Source: Nonomuraea aridisoli
GTDB lineage: Bacteria > Actinomycetota > Actinomycetes > Streptosporangiales > Streptosporangiaceae
Direction: 5' to 3'
Assembly (NCBI RefSeq): GCF_003236395.1
Contig: NZ_POUD01000013.1
Location: 1-64,000 of the forward strand
Length of the DNA stretch: 64,000 nt
Part shown: piece by piece, positions 42,498 through 51,600 of the stretch
Layout of the letters: every line of letters starts with the position of its first letter
Position numbering within the stretch: the stretch's first letter is position 1
The notes under the pieces: generated by a model
Databases searched by the model: none
Told to the model about the DNA's origin: nothing
The model's input: the letters and a program-made list of their open reading frames with translations, nothing else
Made by a program: the position numbers and the translations under genes

Positions 42498-44444
42498 TTA
42501 GAGCCGTTCGGCGATCCGGTGCACCGCCCGGTACGCCGTCTCGATCGCGCCGTCCACGAACCCGTGGTAGGCGGCGTCGGTGGTGGAGACCATGATCCGG
42601 CCGACCCCCTCGCTCAGGATGTCCGCCGGGGTCGGGCCCTGCGGCCAGAACGCCTCGTCCGCCGGCAGCCGGTAGTAGCGGGCGTAGCCGTGCGCCCACC
42701 GGTTCACGGTGATTGCCGCGATGTCGCTCGCGGGGTCGAATCCAGAGGGGCCGAGCGCCCGGGCGAGCGAGTCGCGCAGGCTGCGTTCGAAGTCCCTGAA
42801 GGAGATCCCGGTCAGCTCGCCGCGGCCCGCCTTCGCGCCGGCCTGCGCGGTCATGCCGGGCTGGGTGAGGCAGGCGCCGGCATGGACGACGATCGGCTCG
42901 TCCGGGCCGCTGGAGAACCGGTACGTCCCCATGCTGACCGGCATGTCCAGCGACATGCTCGACCAGAACCCGGCCGGGAAGCCGATGTTGGCCACGCCGA
43001 GCCGCTGCCAGGCGCGCCAGTTGGTCAGCGCGATGTTGACGTACAGCAGGGGGTACTTCACCGCCTCGCGACCCGCGGCCCGCTGCTCGGGGGAGAAGTC
43101 CGGCGCGATGTACGGGATCATCGCGTTCCAGCAGGCCATCACGACGCTGCGGGCGCGCGCCCGGTGCACCTTGCCGTCGCGGGCGTAGAGCACGTCGATC
43201 CACCTGGCCCGGTCCGGGCGGCCGCGGTGCGCCACCCGCACCGCCGTGCTGTTCAGGCGGATACGGACCCTGTTGCGCCCCTGGTCGAGCCTGGAGTAGT
43301 CGCAGCGCGCCGTGACGAGGTCCTCCATCGTCCCGCCGGGGATCGCCCCCGGCACGAGGCGGCGCACCAGCGCGCGGGCGACCCCGGCGTTCCCGTCGGG
43401 GAAGTGGTGGATGTACGGGTCGTCGTGCCCCCAGAACCGGGTGCTCGTCTTGCCCAGGCCCGGCCAGGGGCCGCCGGAGCGGTCGAGGCCGAGCCCGTTC
43501 ACGCCGGTGTAGCCGCGGGCCGCGCCGTCGAGGGCGGGGAACTGGTCCATGTTCAGGCCGGTCCCGCCGGCGATCGACCTGATCAGGTACTTGCGCGTGT
43601 CGGGGAGGAGCCCGACGTAGTCGTCCATGAACTGCATCACCGTGCGCTTGCGCAGCTCGGCCAGCTTCTGTTCCTGATCGAGGCCGGTCAGCCAGTCGCG
43701 TGGGCTGTCGAGGAGCTCCGCGAGCTGCCGCCGGGCGTCGGGGGCGAGCGGCGCGTCGGCGAGGAGCTGCGCGTTGGTCATCCCGGGCCGGCGCAGGGCG
43801 AGGTGGTCGCGGCCCCAGGTCTCCTTGAGGAAGTACGTCGCCCGGTTGACCAGGCCGTGCCGCTGGTTGAACTCCCGGTCGTAGTAGGTCTCGAACCGGT
43901 CGACCTCGATGCCCACGTCGAGCAGGAGCCGCTTCGCCTCCTCCGGGTACGCGCTCGGCGTGTCGATCGACTGCGAACCCCCGTAGCCGATCAGGGTGCG
44001 CCCGCCGACCCGGAACTCGTTGCGCTTGGCGTGCCCGCCGAAGTCGTCGTGCGGGTCGATGATCAGGATCCTGGCCCGCGGGTCGACGTCGCGGAGGTAG
44101 AAGTGGGCGGCGGACAGGCCGCTGATGCCGGCGCCGACCACCACGAGGTCGTACTCCTCGCCGGTGTCGCGCACCTCGCCGACGTCGAACGTGCCGTCAC
44201 GTAAGGCGTGCGCGGTCTCGAACGAGCCGGCGTGACTTCCGCGCAGCCCTGTCAGCGCGGGCGGGTAGTCGCCCGGCCGTCCTGCCGCGTGCGCGGTGCC
44301 GGTGCCGGCGAGCAGCCCGCCGGCGGCGGTGGCGCCCACGGCGAGCGCCATGCCGTCCAGGAAGTCGCGACGGGTGATGCGCCGGTCCATGCCGAGCTCG
44401 CGATCGGACCGGTCGGAGGAGAAACGGGGGTCGGCGTTCATCAT
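42498..44444 (-). CDS. Tat-exported FAD-dependent amine oxidase-like enzyme (spermidine dehydrogenase-like)
   Basis: This 648-residue protein begins with RRITRRDFLDGMALAVGATA, a twin-arginine signal ending near AHAAG. The FAD-binding motif YDLVVVGAGISGLSAAHFYLR (shown in part) follows at about 95-115. From memory the layout and TRRDFLDG start resemble bacterial spermidine dehydrogenase (SpdH), an exported flavoenzyme that oxidises polyamines. Other conserved parts are AGGTGLNMDQFPALDG and the C-terminal GRIMVSTTDAAYHGFVDGAI. It is 42 nt after the gamma-glutamyltransferase gene and last in the operon with an amino-acid uptake system. An extracytoplasmic oxidation of an amine is the best reading; the exact amine is not shown. 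Confidence 0.72.
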   Translation of the reverse strand: MMNADPRFSSDRSDRELGMDRRITRRDFLDGMALAVGATAAGGLLAGTGTAHAAGRPGDYPPALTGLRGSHAGSFETAHALRDGTFDVGEVRDTGEEYDLVVVGAGISGLSAAHFYLRDVDPRARILIIDPHDDFGGHAKRNEFRVGGRTLIGYGGSQSIDTPSAYPEEAKRLLLDVGIEVDRFETYYDREFNQRHGLVNRATYFLKETWGRDHLALRRPGMTNAQLLADAPLAPDARRQLAELLDSPRDWLTGLDQEQKLAELRKRTVMQFMDDYVGLLPDTRKYLIRSIAGGTGLNMDQFPALDGAARGYTGVNGLGLDRSGGPWPGLGKTSTRFWGHDDPYIHHFPDGNAGVARALVRRLVPGAIPGGTMEDLVTARCDYSRLDQGRNRVRIRLNSTAVRVAHRGRPDRARWIDVLYARDGKVHRARARSVVMACWNAMIPYIAPDFSPEQRAAGREAVKYPLLYVNIALTNWRAWQRLGVANIGFPAGFWSSMSLDMPVSMGTYRFSSGPDEPIVVHAGACLTQPGMTAQAGAKAGRGELTGISFRDFERSLRDSLARALGPSGFDPASDIAAITVNRWAHGYARYYRLPADEAFWPQGPTPADILSEGVGRIMVSTTDAAYHGFVDGAIETAYRAVHRIAERL

Positions 44445-44486
44445 GGGTGTGCCTCCGGGGGTGGTGGGCGTGACGACGGCACGCCG

Positions 44487-46055
44487 TCACTGTGGGTGGC
44501 GGAGGGGGCCTCGCGTGACGACGGCGGCGCCGTCGCTGCGGGGGTCGCTCTCCGCGGACGGGGCGCCGTCCCTGGTCAGCGCGACGACCTGGGCGTGCCC
44601 GACCAGTTCGGAGCCGGCGGGAAGCCGGACCATGGGCGCGCCGGTGGCGGCCAGCGCCGCGACCGTCCGCGCGGGGGCGTCGGCCTCGACGCTGACGGTG
44701 TCCTCGGGGTCGTCCACCTCCATGCCGCCGACCACCCAGCGCGGCGCGGCCACCGCCTCGGCCGTGCTCGCGCCGGCGAGCAGCCGCAACAGCACCTGGG
44801 TGTGGATCTGCGGCTGGGCCTTGCCGCCCATGGTGCCGAGAACCCAGGCGAGCCGGTCGCCCTCGGTCACCATGACGGGCATCAGGGTGTGGGCGGGCCG
44901 TTTGCCGGGCGCCAGCAGGTTGGGCGACCCGGGGTCGAGGGAGAAGAACGATCCCCGGTTGTGCAGCAGCATCCCGGTGGACGGCTCCAGCACGCCGGAG
45001 CCGAAGCTGTGGAACAGGCTCTGGATCAGCGAGACCGCGTACCCGTCGGTGTCGGCGGTCACCACGGCCACGGTGTCGCCGCCGGCCCGCCCGCCGGCCG
45101 CGGGCGCCACCGGCTCGTCCTCGACGCGGTCCAGGTGGCCGGGGTCGAGCAGGGCGTCGACGTCGACGGGCGCGAACCGGGGGTCGCCCAGGTGCCGGCC
45201 GCGGTCGCGGATGCCCCGGTGGAAGATCCGGGCCAGTCGTCCCGCGCCGTCGCCGAGCGGGTCGGGCCCGTCGTCGCGCCGGGCCACCGCGCCCAGCGCC
45301 TGCAGCAGCAGGAATCCGTGCGTGTTGGGCGGGCTGGTGTACACCTGGTGCCCGCGGAACGTCCGGCACAGCGGGGCGGTCGGCTCCGCCCGGTAGGAGG
45401 CCAGGTCGGCGAGGGTGAGCGGGGAGCCGAGCGCGCGCAGCCCCGCGGTCAGCCGGGCGCCGACCCGACCGCCGTACATCGTGTCCGGGCCGTCCGCGGC
45501 GAGCTCGGCCAGCGTCGCGCCGAGCGCCTCCTGCCGGAGCGTCTGTCCCTCGGTCAGCGGCCTGCCGCCCGGGCTGAACACGGCCCGCATGCCGGCGTCG
45601 GCGGCTATCAGCCCGGAGCACTCCGCGATGGCCGCGGCCAGGCCGGGGGCGACGGCGACGCCGGCCGCGTGCGCCGTGGCGGCGGTGAAGTGCCCGGCCC
45701 AGTCCAGCCGCGCGCCGGCCCGGTGCAGTGCGGCCCACCCGGCCACCGCGCCGGGAACGGTGATCGTGTCGGGCCCGGAGACCGGCAGCCGGCCGCCGTG
45801 GCGCGCGGCGACGGCGGCCGGGTCCGTCGCCGCGGGGGCGGGCCCGCTGGCGTTGACGCAGACGATCCGCCCGTCGGGCGTCCTGACGAGGGCGATCAGG
45901 TCGCCCCCCAGAGCGGTGTTGTGCGGGTAGACGACGGTGAGCGTGACCGCCGCGGCCAGCGCGGCGTCGATCGCGTTGCCGCCGCGGCGGACCGCCGCGT
46001 CGGCCGCGGCCGTGGCCAGGGCATGCGGGGTTGCGATGGCACAGGTAGGTGTCAT
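44487..46055 (-). CDS. Gamma-glutamyltransferase family protein
   Basis: This 522-residue protein has the Ntn-hydrolase layout of GGT: AADAAVRRGGNAIDAALAAAV near the N-terminus, SGPDTITVPGAVAGW, and the presumed processing/nucleophile Thr in GGDTVAVVTADTDGYAVS near residue 330. SLIQSLFHSFGSGVLEPSTG and GKRPAHTLMPVMV follow. GGTs hydrolyse or transfer gamma-glutamyl groups and are often exported, but no signal peptide is seen here, so it may act in the cytoplasm. It sits between an amino-acid permease gene and the FAD enzyme gene, suggesting use of a gamma-glutamyl compound. ATG 46055 has only a weak AAAG upstream. Confidence 0.88.
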   Translation of the reverse strand: MTPTCAIATPHALATAAADAAVRRGGNAIDAALAAAVTLTVVYPHNTALGGDLIALVRTPDGRIVCVNASGPAPAATDPAAVAARHGGRLPVSGPDTITVPGAVAGWAALHRAGARLDWAGHFTAATAHAAGVAVAPGLAAAIAECSGLIAADAGMRAVFSPGGRPLTEGQTLRQEALGATLAELAADGPDTMYGGRVGARLTAGLRALGSPLTLADLASYRAEPTAPLCRTFRGHQVYTSPPNTHGFLLLQALGAVARRDDGPDPLGDGAGRLARIFHRGIRDRGRHLGDPRFAPVDVDALLDPGHLDRVEDEPVAPAAGGRAGGDTVAVVTADTDGYAVSLIQSLFHSFGSGVLEPSTGMLLHNRGSFFSLDPGSPNLLAPGKRPAHTLMPVMVTEGDRLAWVLGTMGGKAQPQIHTQVLLRLLAGASTAEAVAAPRWVVGGMEVDDPEDTVSVEADAPARTVAALAATGAPMVRLPAGSELVGHAQVVALTRDGAPSAESDPRSDGAAVVTRGPLRHPQ

Positions 46056-46117
46056 GACCGTCTTTCAGCTGAGCTTCGACAGGACGGATCTCGTACGGTC
46101 GTGCCGCGCGGTGACGT

Positions 46118-46978
46118 TCACCGGGCCCGCGCCGGCGCGGCGGCGTCCGGCGGGCGGGCGGCCGACTGCGCGACCGGGATCCCCGGTGGCGCGCCGCGCC
46201 CGCCGCCGAAGAGCCGCTGGATGACCGACGGCGGTCGCGGCGCGCCGGTCGCGGCGTTGAGCCTGCTCTCGATCCACGCCTGCACGAACGACCAGAGCGT
46301 GGTGAGCAGCAGGTAGTAGAGCGCCGCGACGATGAAGATCTCGAACGTGCGGAACGTCGTGGAGCTGACCGCCTGCGTGTTGAGGAAGAGCTCCTCCACT
46401 CCGATCACGCTGAGGATCGACGTGGTCTTCATCATCGCGTTGAAGTTGTTGCCGAGCGGCGGCACGATGAAGCGCAGCGCCTGCGGCAGGATGATCCACC
46501 GCATCGCCGCCCTCGGGGTCATGCCGATCGCGAGCGCCGCCTCCAGTTGGCCCTTGCCCACCGAGTCGATGCCGGCCCGGATGATCTCCGCCATGTAGGC
46601 GCTCTCGTTGATCGCCAGGGTGAACAGCGCCGCCTGGATCACCCCCGGGACGACCAGCCCGAACAGGGTGGCGTCGGAGAAGGAGTAGATCTTCGCCGCG
46701 GCCAGCCCGTTGTAGACCAGGACCAGCTGCACCAGCAGCGGGGTGCCGCGGATGACCCAGATGTAGAAGCCGGCGATCCCGGCGACCCAGCGCTTCTTCG
46801 AGCGGCGCATCAGGGCGATGCCGAGACCGATGACCACGGCCAGCGCCTGGGCGACGACGGAGATGTACACCGTCTGCCACAGCCCGTCCAGGAAGGCGGC
46901 CGACGGGTGGAGCAGTGCGTCCCAGAAGAACGCCGAGTCGAAGTTCAGGCCTCCGTCGGGGGCGGCGATGACGTGCAC
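46118..46978 (-). CDS. Polar amino-acid ABC transporter permease
   Basis: The 286-residue protein has about five helices and the HisM/GlnP-type loop LEAALAIGMTPRAAMRWIILPQALRFI. The N-terminus FLDGLWQTVYISVVAQALAV is typical. It should form the membrane part of an uptake system for an amino acid or gamma-glutamyl compound, with the binding protein encoded 18 nt upstream. The C-terminal 40 residues are a Pro/Ala-rich cytoplasmic tail. No ATPase gene is in the operon, unusual for this class. GTG 46978 follows AGGAG at about nine nt. Confidence 0.92.
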   Translation of the reverse strand: MHVIAAPDGGLNFDSAFFWDALLHPSAAFLDGLWQTVYISVVAQALAVVIGLGIALMRRSKKRWVAGIAGFYIWVIRGTPLLVQLVLVYNGLAAAKIYSFSDATLFGLVVPGVIQAALFTLAINESAYMAEIIRAGIDSVGKGQLEAALAIGMTPRAAMRWIILPQALRFIVPPLGNNFNAMMKTTSILSVIGVEELFLNTQAVSSTTFRTFEIFIVAALYYLLLTTLWSFVQAWIESRLNAATGAPRPPSVIQRLFGGGRGAPPGIPVAQSAARPPDAAAPARAR

Positions 46979-46996
46979 GAGAGGGTTCTCCTCGGA

Positions 46997-47842
46997 TCAG
47001 AGCTTGTCCACCTGCAGGTTCCACTTGGCGAGGATCTGGTCGTAGGTGCCTTCCGAGCGGATCTGCTCGAAGGCCTTGGTGATCGCGTCATGGAGGCCGG
47101 TGTTGCCCTTGCGCACGGCGATGCCCGCCTTGACCTTGTCGAAGGCGGCGCCGGCGAACTCGTACGTCTCCTTCTGCTGCCCCATGTAGTAGGCGGCCGT
47201 CTCGCTGGTCGTGGCGTACGCGTCCGACCGGCCGAGGGCCAGCTCCTGCAGGGCGGCGATGTCCTGGTCGAAACGGGTGATCTTGATGGCCGGCCTGCCC
47301 GCCTGCTCGCACTTCTTGGACTGCTCGTCGATCCGGCTCGCCGCCGTGGTGGAGATGAGCGTCGAGACGGCGAGCCCGCACAACGTCTCGTCCAGGCCGC
47401 CGACGCGCTTGGGGTTGCCCTTGGGCACGAGGATCGACTGCCCCGAGTACATGTACGGGACGAAGTCCACGACCTCCTCGCGTTCGGGCTTGATGTACAG
47501 CTGCGACAGGATCGCGTCACACTGCCTGGCCACGAGCGTGGGGATGATGGAGGCGAACTTGGTGTGCCGCCACACCGGCTGGACGCCGAGTTTCCGCGCG
47601 ATCGCGTCGCCGATCTCGATGTCCGCGCCCTGCGGTTTGCGCGCCGCGTCGTAGAACTCCAGCGGCGGGGCGGAAATGTCAGAACAGTAGACGATCTGCC
47701 CTTCCTTGATCACCGCAGGCGGGGCGACGGCCGCCTTCGCCACGGCCGCTCCCTGCGTGGCCGGTTGGGGCACGGACCCGCACGCTGACAGGGCCACCAC
47801 GGAGATCACTGCGGCGGCGACAGAACGGAAATCCCGGTTCAT
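46997..47842 (-). CDS. Amino-acid-type substrate-binding lipoprotein
   Basis: This 281-residue protein has a lipoprotein signal ending VVALSACGSVP. The mature part is a family 3 binding protein: PPLEFYDAARKPQGADIEIGDAIARKLG, RQCDAILSQLYIKPEREEVVDF, and SDAYATTSETAAYYMGQ. Two or more extra Cys (VYCSDIS, LCGLAV, KKCEQAG) could form disulfides. It would capture an amino acid or small polar compound outside the membrane. ATG 47842 has GGAGGT five nt upstream. It is first in the operon and is divergent from a broken lacI gene across a palindrome. Confidence 0.92.
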   Translation of the reverse strand: MNRDFRSVAAAVISVVALSACGSVPQPATQGAAVAKAAVAPPAVIKEGQIVYCSDISAPPLEFYDAARKPQGADIEIGDAIARKLGVQPVWRHTKFASIIPTLVARQCDAILSQLYIKPEREEVVDFVPYMYSGQSILVPKGNPKRVGGLDETLCGLAVSTLISTTAASRIDEQSKKCEQAGRPAIKITRFDQDIAALQELALGRSDAYATTSETAAYYMGQQKETYEFAGAAFDKVKAGIAVRKGNTGLHDAITKAFEQIRSEGTYDQILAKWNLQVDKL

Positions 47843-47880
47843 CCGTTACCTCCACCAAAGTACTGGTGAGCCCCATTGAG

Positions 47881-47894
47881 ATTGATTAATCAAT
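47881..47894. promoter_or_regulatory. Perfect 14-bp palindrome, probable LacI-type operator
   Basis: ATTGATTAATCAAT lies 39 bp before the binding-protein start in an AT-rich stretch, between that operon and the divergent lacI pseudogene. A small dyad CACCA/TGGTG (47853-47868) lies just before the SD of the binding-protein gene. Confidence 0.65.
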
Positions 47895-48032
47895 TAACCG
47901 CAAGACGTGCGGCGCGACGGTTTCAACGGCGTTGTCCGGCGGGCACCGGCGGATTCCGCATCTGAACGCCCGATCCACTGTCGTAACCTTTGTTAATCCG
48001 GCTGATACACGGAGCGTGAACAGCGGCGTATC

Positions 48033-49053
48033 ATGCCGAATGTGCCTCGTAGAGCGTCGGCCGCCGTCACCTTGGCGGATATCGCGCGGGTGGCCGGAGT
48101 ATCGACCGCGACGGTGTCCAACGCCCTCAACTCGGTCGGGCGCATGTCACAGCACACGAGGCGGCACGTACGCTCGATCGCCCGCGAGCTCGGCTACGTC
48201 CCCTCGGGCGGCATCAGGAAGAGCCGGACCCTCGGTCTCGCGGTCACCACCGACCACCCGGTCTCGTGGGGTTTCGCCGAGATCGCGTACTTCTCGCAGG
48301 CGGTGCAGGCCGCCACCGCGGTCGCGCACGAGCACGGCTACAGCCTCGTCGTGCAGCCCACCGCCGGCCGGTGGGAGAGCCGGGCCGAGCTCGAGGTCGA
48401 CGGCATGATGCTGATCGACAGCCCGCAGGGCGATCCGGTGCGCGCCGAGTTGCGCCGCCGCGGCGTCCCCGTCGTGTTCTCCGGACGGCCGCCGGTGCCG
48501 GAGGACGACGACGTCTGGATCGACAACGACCTCGAGAGCGCCGTCCGCGGGGTGCTGGACCATCTGGCCGCCTCGGGCGCGCGGCGCATCGCCCTGCTCG
48601 GCGGCGACACCACCGACTACTACATCCAGTCGTGCATGGCCACCTACCGGCAGTGGTGCGCCGAACGCGGCCAGCCGCCGATCGTCGAGCTGATGAGGTG
48701 CAAGGACCCGGTCCCCGCGGCCGCCCGCCTGCTCGCCCGGCGCCCCGCGCCCCGCGCCCGACGCCGTCTACGGCCCGTACGACCGCTGCGGCCATGCCCT
48801 GATCGCGGCCGCCCGCAGCGCGGGCCTGCGGGTGCCGGAGCAGCTCCGCGTCGTCTGCGCCAGCGAGTCCGGCTCGTACGAGACCACCTCGCCACCGGTC
48901 ACCACGCTGTCCCTCGACCCCCTCGGGATCACCAGGCTGGCGATGGAGCTGTTGATCGAGGTCGTGGAGGGCGGCGTGCCCCCCACGCCGAGAGGGGCGA
49001 TCCACCCGACGCGCCTGTTCCCGCGCGCTTCTTCACTGCCGCACCGGGGGTGA
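48033..49053 (+). pseudogene. LacI-family regulator broken by a 7-bp duplication
   Basis: The first frame (from ATG 48033) gives an intact headpiece (TLADIARVAGVSTATVSNAL) and most of the sensor domain to about residue 240 (AAARLLARRPAP), then turns into an Arg-rich shadow frame. In another frame similarity resumes with DAVYGPYDRCGHALIAAARS and runs to a natural LacI C-terminus, stop at 49053. At the junction CGCCCCG is repeated in tandem (48741-48754); removing one unit restores RRPAPDAVYGPY. The gene is therefore inactivated, phase-variable, or miscalled in sequencing. It is divergent from the amino-acid binding-protein operon and would be its regulator. Confidence 0.82.
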
Positions 49054-49083
49054 CGCCCGCCTCCGGGAAGGCCCTTGGAAACG

Positions 49084-49130
49084 GCGCTGCCCGCCGTGCC
49101 TCCCTCTGGCGAGGGCGCACGGCGGGCAGC
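49084..49130. terminator. Strong bidirectional terminator
   Basis: CGCTGCCCGCCGTGC (49084-49098) pairs perfectly with 49116-49130; the 17-nt loop has its own CCCTC/GAGGG stem. It lies between the convergent lacI pseudogene and the helicase gene. Confidence 0.85.
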
Positions 49131-49143
49131 GGTGAAACAGGGG

Positions 49144-50919
49144 TCAGCGCTCGAAGCGGCGCCCGCCGGAGTTGCGGCGGAAGCCGTTGCCGCGCTCGTC
49201 CGGACGCCCGCCACCGGAACGGTAGCCGTCGCGCGGCCCGCGGTCGTCGGAGCGGAAGCCCCGGTCGCGGTCGGCCGAGAACGGACGACCCCGGTCGGAG
49301 CCGTAGCGCGTGCCGCGGTCGTCGGGACGGAAGCCGGGGCCGCGGTCGTCCTGGCGGACGGGGCGGTCGTCGGAGCGGTAGCCGCCCCGCGGCCGGCTGT
49401 CGCGGCGGCGATCGTCACCGAACGTCCGCGACTCCTGGGGACGGCCGAACGGCCGCTCCCCCTCGGCGTGCCGGCGCGGCCGGCGGTCGTCCGAACCGGA
49501 CGCGAACGGCCGATCGCCGTTCTCGTGGCGGCGCGGGCCGGAGCCGAACGAACGCTCGCCGTCGTTGTCGTGGCGGCGCGGGCCCCGCCCGAACGAGCGG
49601 TCGCCGTCGAAGTCACGGCGTCCGCGACGGCCACGGCGCTCGGAGACGCCGCCGTCGCGGCGCGGGCGCAGCGGCTTGCGGACGTCGGGCTCCCACACGG
49701 GGATGGCCTCGCCGCTCGGCGTGCGGGCGCCCGTCACCTCGGCGACCCGAGGGTGACCGGGAGTGGCCTTCAGCCGGAACGGGTGGATGCCGGCGCGGCG
49801 GGTGAGCGCGTCGGTCGAGCGGCGCTCGTTGGGCAGCACCAGCGTGACGACCGTGCCCTTCTCCCCCGCACGGGCCGTGCGGCCGCCGCGGTGCAGGTAG
49901 CTCTTGTGGTCCTGCGGCGGGTCGACGTGCAGCACCAGGCTGATGTTGTCGACGTGGATGCCGCGCGCGGCGACGTCGGTGCAGACCAGCACGTTGATGG
50001 CGCCCTCGCGGAACTCGGCGAGGATGCGGGTGCGCTGGTTCTGGCGCTTGCCGCCGTGCAGGCCGCCCGCCTTGACGCCGACCCTGGCCAGCTGCTTGCA
50101 GAGCCGGTCGACGCCGTGCTGGGTGCGGACGAAGATGATCGTCCGGCCCTCGCGGTTGGCGATCTCGGCGATGACGTCGAACTTGTCGTCGCGCGTGACC
50201 TGCATCACGTGGTGCTCCATGGTCTCGACCGGCGAGGTCGCCGGGGCCACGGAGTGTGTGATCGGGTCCTTCAGGAAGCGCTGCACCAGCTTGTCGACGT
50301 CGCCGTCGAGCGTGGCGGAGAACAGCAGCCGCTGCCCGTCGGACGGAGTCTGCGCGAGCAGCTCGGTGACGACGGGGAAGAAGCCGAGGTCGCACATGTG
50401 GTCGGCCTCGTCCAGAACGCTGACCTCGACCTCGGCCAGCGAGCACTCGCCCTGCCGGATCAGGTCGCCGAGCCGGCCGGGGGTGGCGATGACGATGTCG
50501 ACGCCACGCCGCAGCGCCTCGATCTGCTTGCCCATGGACATGCCGCCGACGACGACCTTCATGCGCAGCCCGAGGCCGCGGCCGAGGGGCTCGAGGGCGT
50601 CGTGGACCTGGAGGGCGAGCTCACGGGTGGGCACGAGGATCATCGCGCGCGGGTGGCCCGGGGCGGGCCGGGTGCCGGCGATGCGTGCCATGGTGGGCAG
50701 GCCGAAGGCCAGCGTCTTGCCGGAGCCGGTCTGGCCGCGGCCGAGCACGTCGTGGCCGGCGAGCACGTCGGGGATGGTCGCGCTCTGGATGGGGAACGGG
50801 CTGTCGAAGCCCAGCTTGGCCAGCCCGTTGACGAGCGGCTTCGGCAGGCCGAGCAGCTCGAACTCGGACGGGCCCGGCTCGGGGGTCTCGCCGAGCGTGG
50901 GCATGACAGCGTCAAGCAT
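49144..50919 (-). CDS. DEAD-box RNA helicase with RGG-like tail
   Basis: This protein of about 591 residues has all core motifs: GFDSPFPIQ (Q motif), GQTGSGKT, PTRELALQ, ATPGRL, the DEAD box in VLDEADHM, SATLDG, FVRTQHGVDRL, TDVAARGIH and HRGGRTARAG. The C-terminal 160 residues are rich in Arg, Gly, Asp and Phe with repeated DDRG, RPFG and RSF units, an RNA-binding disordered tail. It probably unwinds structured RNA in ribosome assembly or cold adaptation. ATG 50919 was chosen; ATG 50904 is an alternative. A possible leader of over 200 nt precedes it. It ends 14 nt before the terminator at 49084-49130. Confidence 0.93.
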   Translation of the reverse strand: MLDAVMPTLGETPEPGPSEFELLGLPKPLVNGLAKLGFDSPFPIQSATIPDVLAGHDVLGRGQTGSGKTLAFGLPTMARIAGTRPAPGHPRAMILVPTRELALQVHDALEPLGRGLGLRMKVVVGGMSMGKQIEALRRGVDIVIATPGRLGDLIRQGECSLAEVEVSVLDEADHMCDLGFFPVVTELLAQTPSDGQRLLFSATLDGDVDKLVQRFLKDPITHSVAPATSPVETMEHHVMQVTRDDKFDVIAEIANREGRTIIFVRTQHGVDRLCKQLARVGVKAGGLHGGKRQNQRTRILAEFREGAINVLVCTDVAARGIHVDNISLVLHVDPPQDHKSYLHRGGRTARAGEKGTVVTLVLPNERRSTDALTRRAGIHPFRLKATPGHPRVAEVTGARTPSGEAIPVWEPDVRKPLRPRRDGGVSERRGRRGRRDFDGDRSFGRGPRRHDNDGERSFGSGPRRHENGDRPFASGSDDRRPRRHAEGERPFGRPQESRTFGDDRRRDSRPRGGYRSDDRPVRQDDRGPGFRPDDRGTRYGSDRGRPFSADRDRGFRSDDRGPRDGYRSGGGRPDERGNGFRRNSGGRRFER

Positions 50920-51240
50920 GGTCACGAAATTCGTGCCTTTCCGTCGAAGTGGCACGTCACTTCTGCGAAAGGACGAGCCGGGACGTGCGGCTCGTGGCCG
51001 CACTCGTTCAGGGGCACCCGCCGCCATGGGGGCGGGATCTAAGTGAGGGGGATACACCAGGGCACCGGCCGCAGGCGATGCGAGACGCGCGATGAGGCGT
51101 TCGGTGTACGTGTACCTCGTGCCAACGCCGGGGATGTTATCGGATATTCCCCGTCATGGACCGAGACTTTCCGAAAACCCGCTGCTGGCACACACTGAAA
51201 CGGCTGACGTGGGACGCCAGCCGTGACAGCGACGAGAAGA
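50920..51240 (-). other. Long 5-prime region of the helicase gene
   Basis: This region holds no gene I can support. An upstream extension of the helicase frame (to 51057) has no family likeness. A leader of this length is common in cold-induced DEAD-box helicase mRNAs, but I see no defined element beyond several short GC-rich dyads, so regulation is inferred only. Confidence 0.35.
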
Positions 51241-51600
51241 TCAGACGTTGAAGCCTAGCATACGGAGCTGCTCACGCCCCTCGTCGGTGATCTTGTCCGG
51301 CCCCCATGGCGGCAGCCAGACCCAGTTGATCTTCACTTCGGAGACCATGCCGTCCAGCGCGGAGTTGGCCTGGTCCTCGATCACGTCGGTGAGGGGGCAC
51401 GCGGCGCTGGTCAGCGTCATGTCGATGGTGGCCACGGGCTTGCCGCCGTCGGTGGGGTCGAGGTTGAGCCCGTAGACCAGGCCGAGGTCGACGACGTTGA
51501 TGCCGAGCTCGGGGTCGACGACGTCCTTCAGCGCCTCCATGACCTCGTCCACGCTGGCCTCGCCGTCGAAGTCGGTAGGGGTCTCCACTGGCTTGCTCAT
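51241..51600 (-). CDS. MIP18/DUF59 metal-sulfur cluster assembly protein (SufT-like)
   Basis: This 119-residue protein has the DUF59 core: VMEALKDVVDPELGINVVDLGLVY, TLTSAACPLTDVIEDQ with the conserved Cys, and VWLPPWGPDKITDEGREQLRMLG. SufT-type proteins assist maturation or transfer of Fe-S clusters. ATG 51600 overlaps the stop of sufU (ATGA at 51597-51600), so translation is coupled. It is the last gene of the suf operon. Confidence 0.9.
   Translation of the reverse strand: MSKPVETPTDFDGEASVDEVMEALKDVVDPELGINVVDLGLVYGLNLDPTDGGKPVATIDMTLTSAACPLTDVIEDQANSALDGMVSEVKINWVWLPPWGPDKITDEGREQLRMLGFNV

Noticed and set aside
48768-49634. Minus-strand ORF rich in Thr and Arg over the end of the lacI pseudogene and helicase tail
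   Set aside because: It is an alternate frame of the repetitive RGG-like helicase tail crossing a strong terminator.
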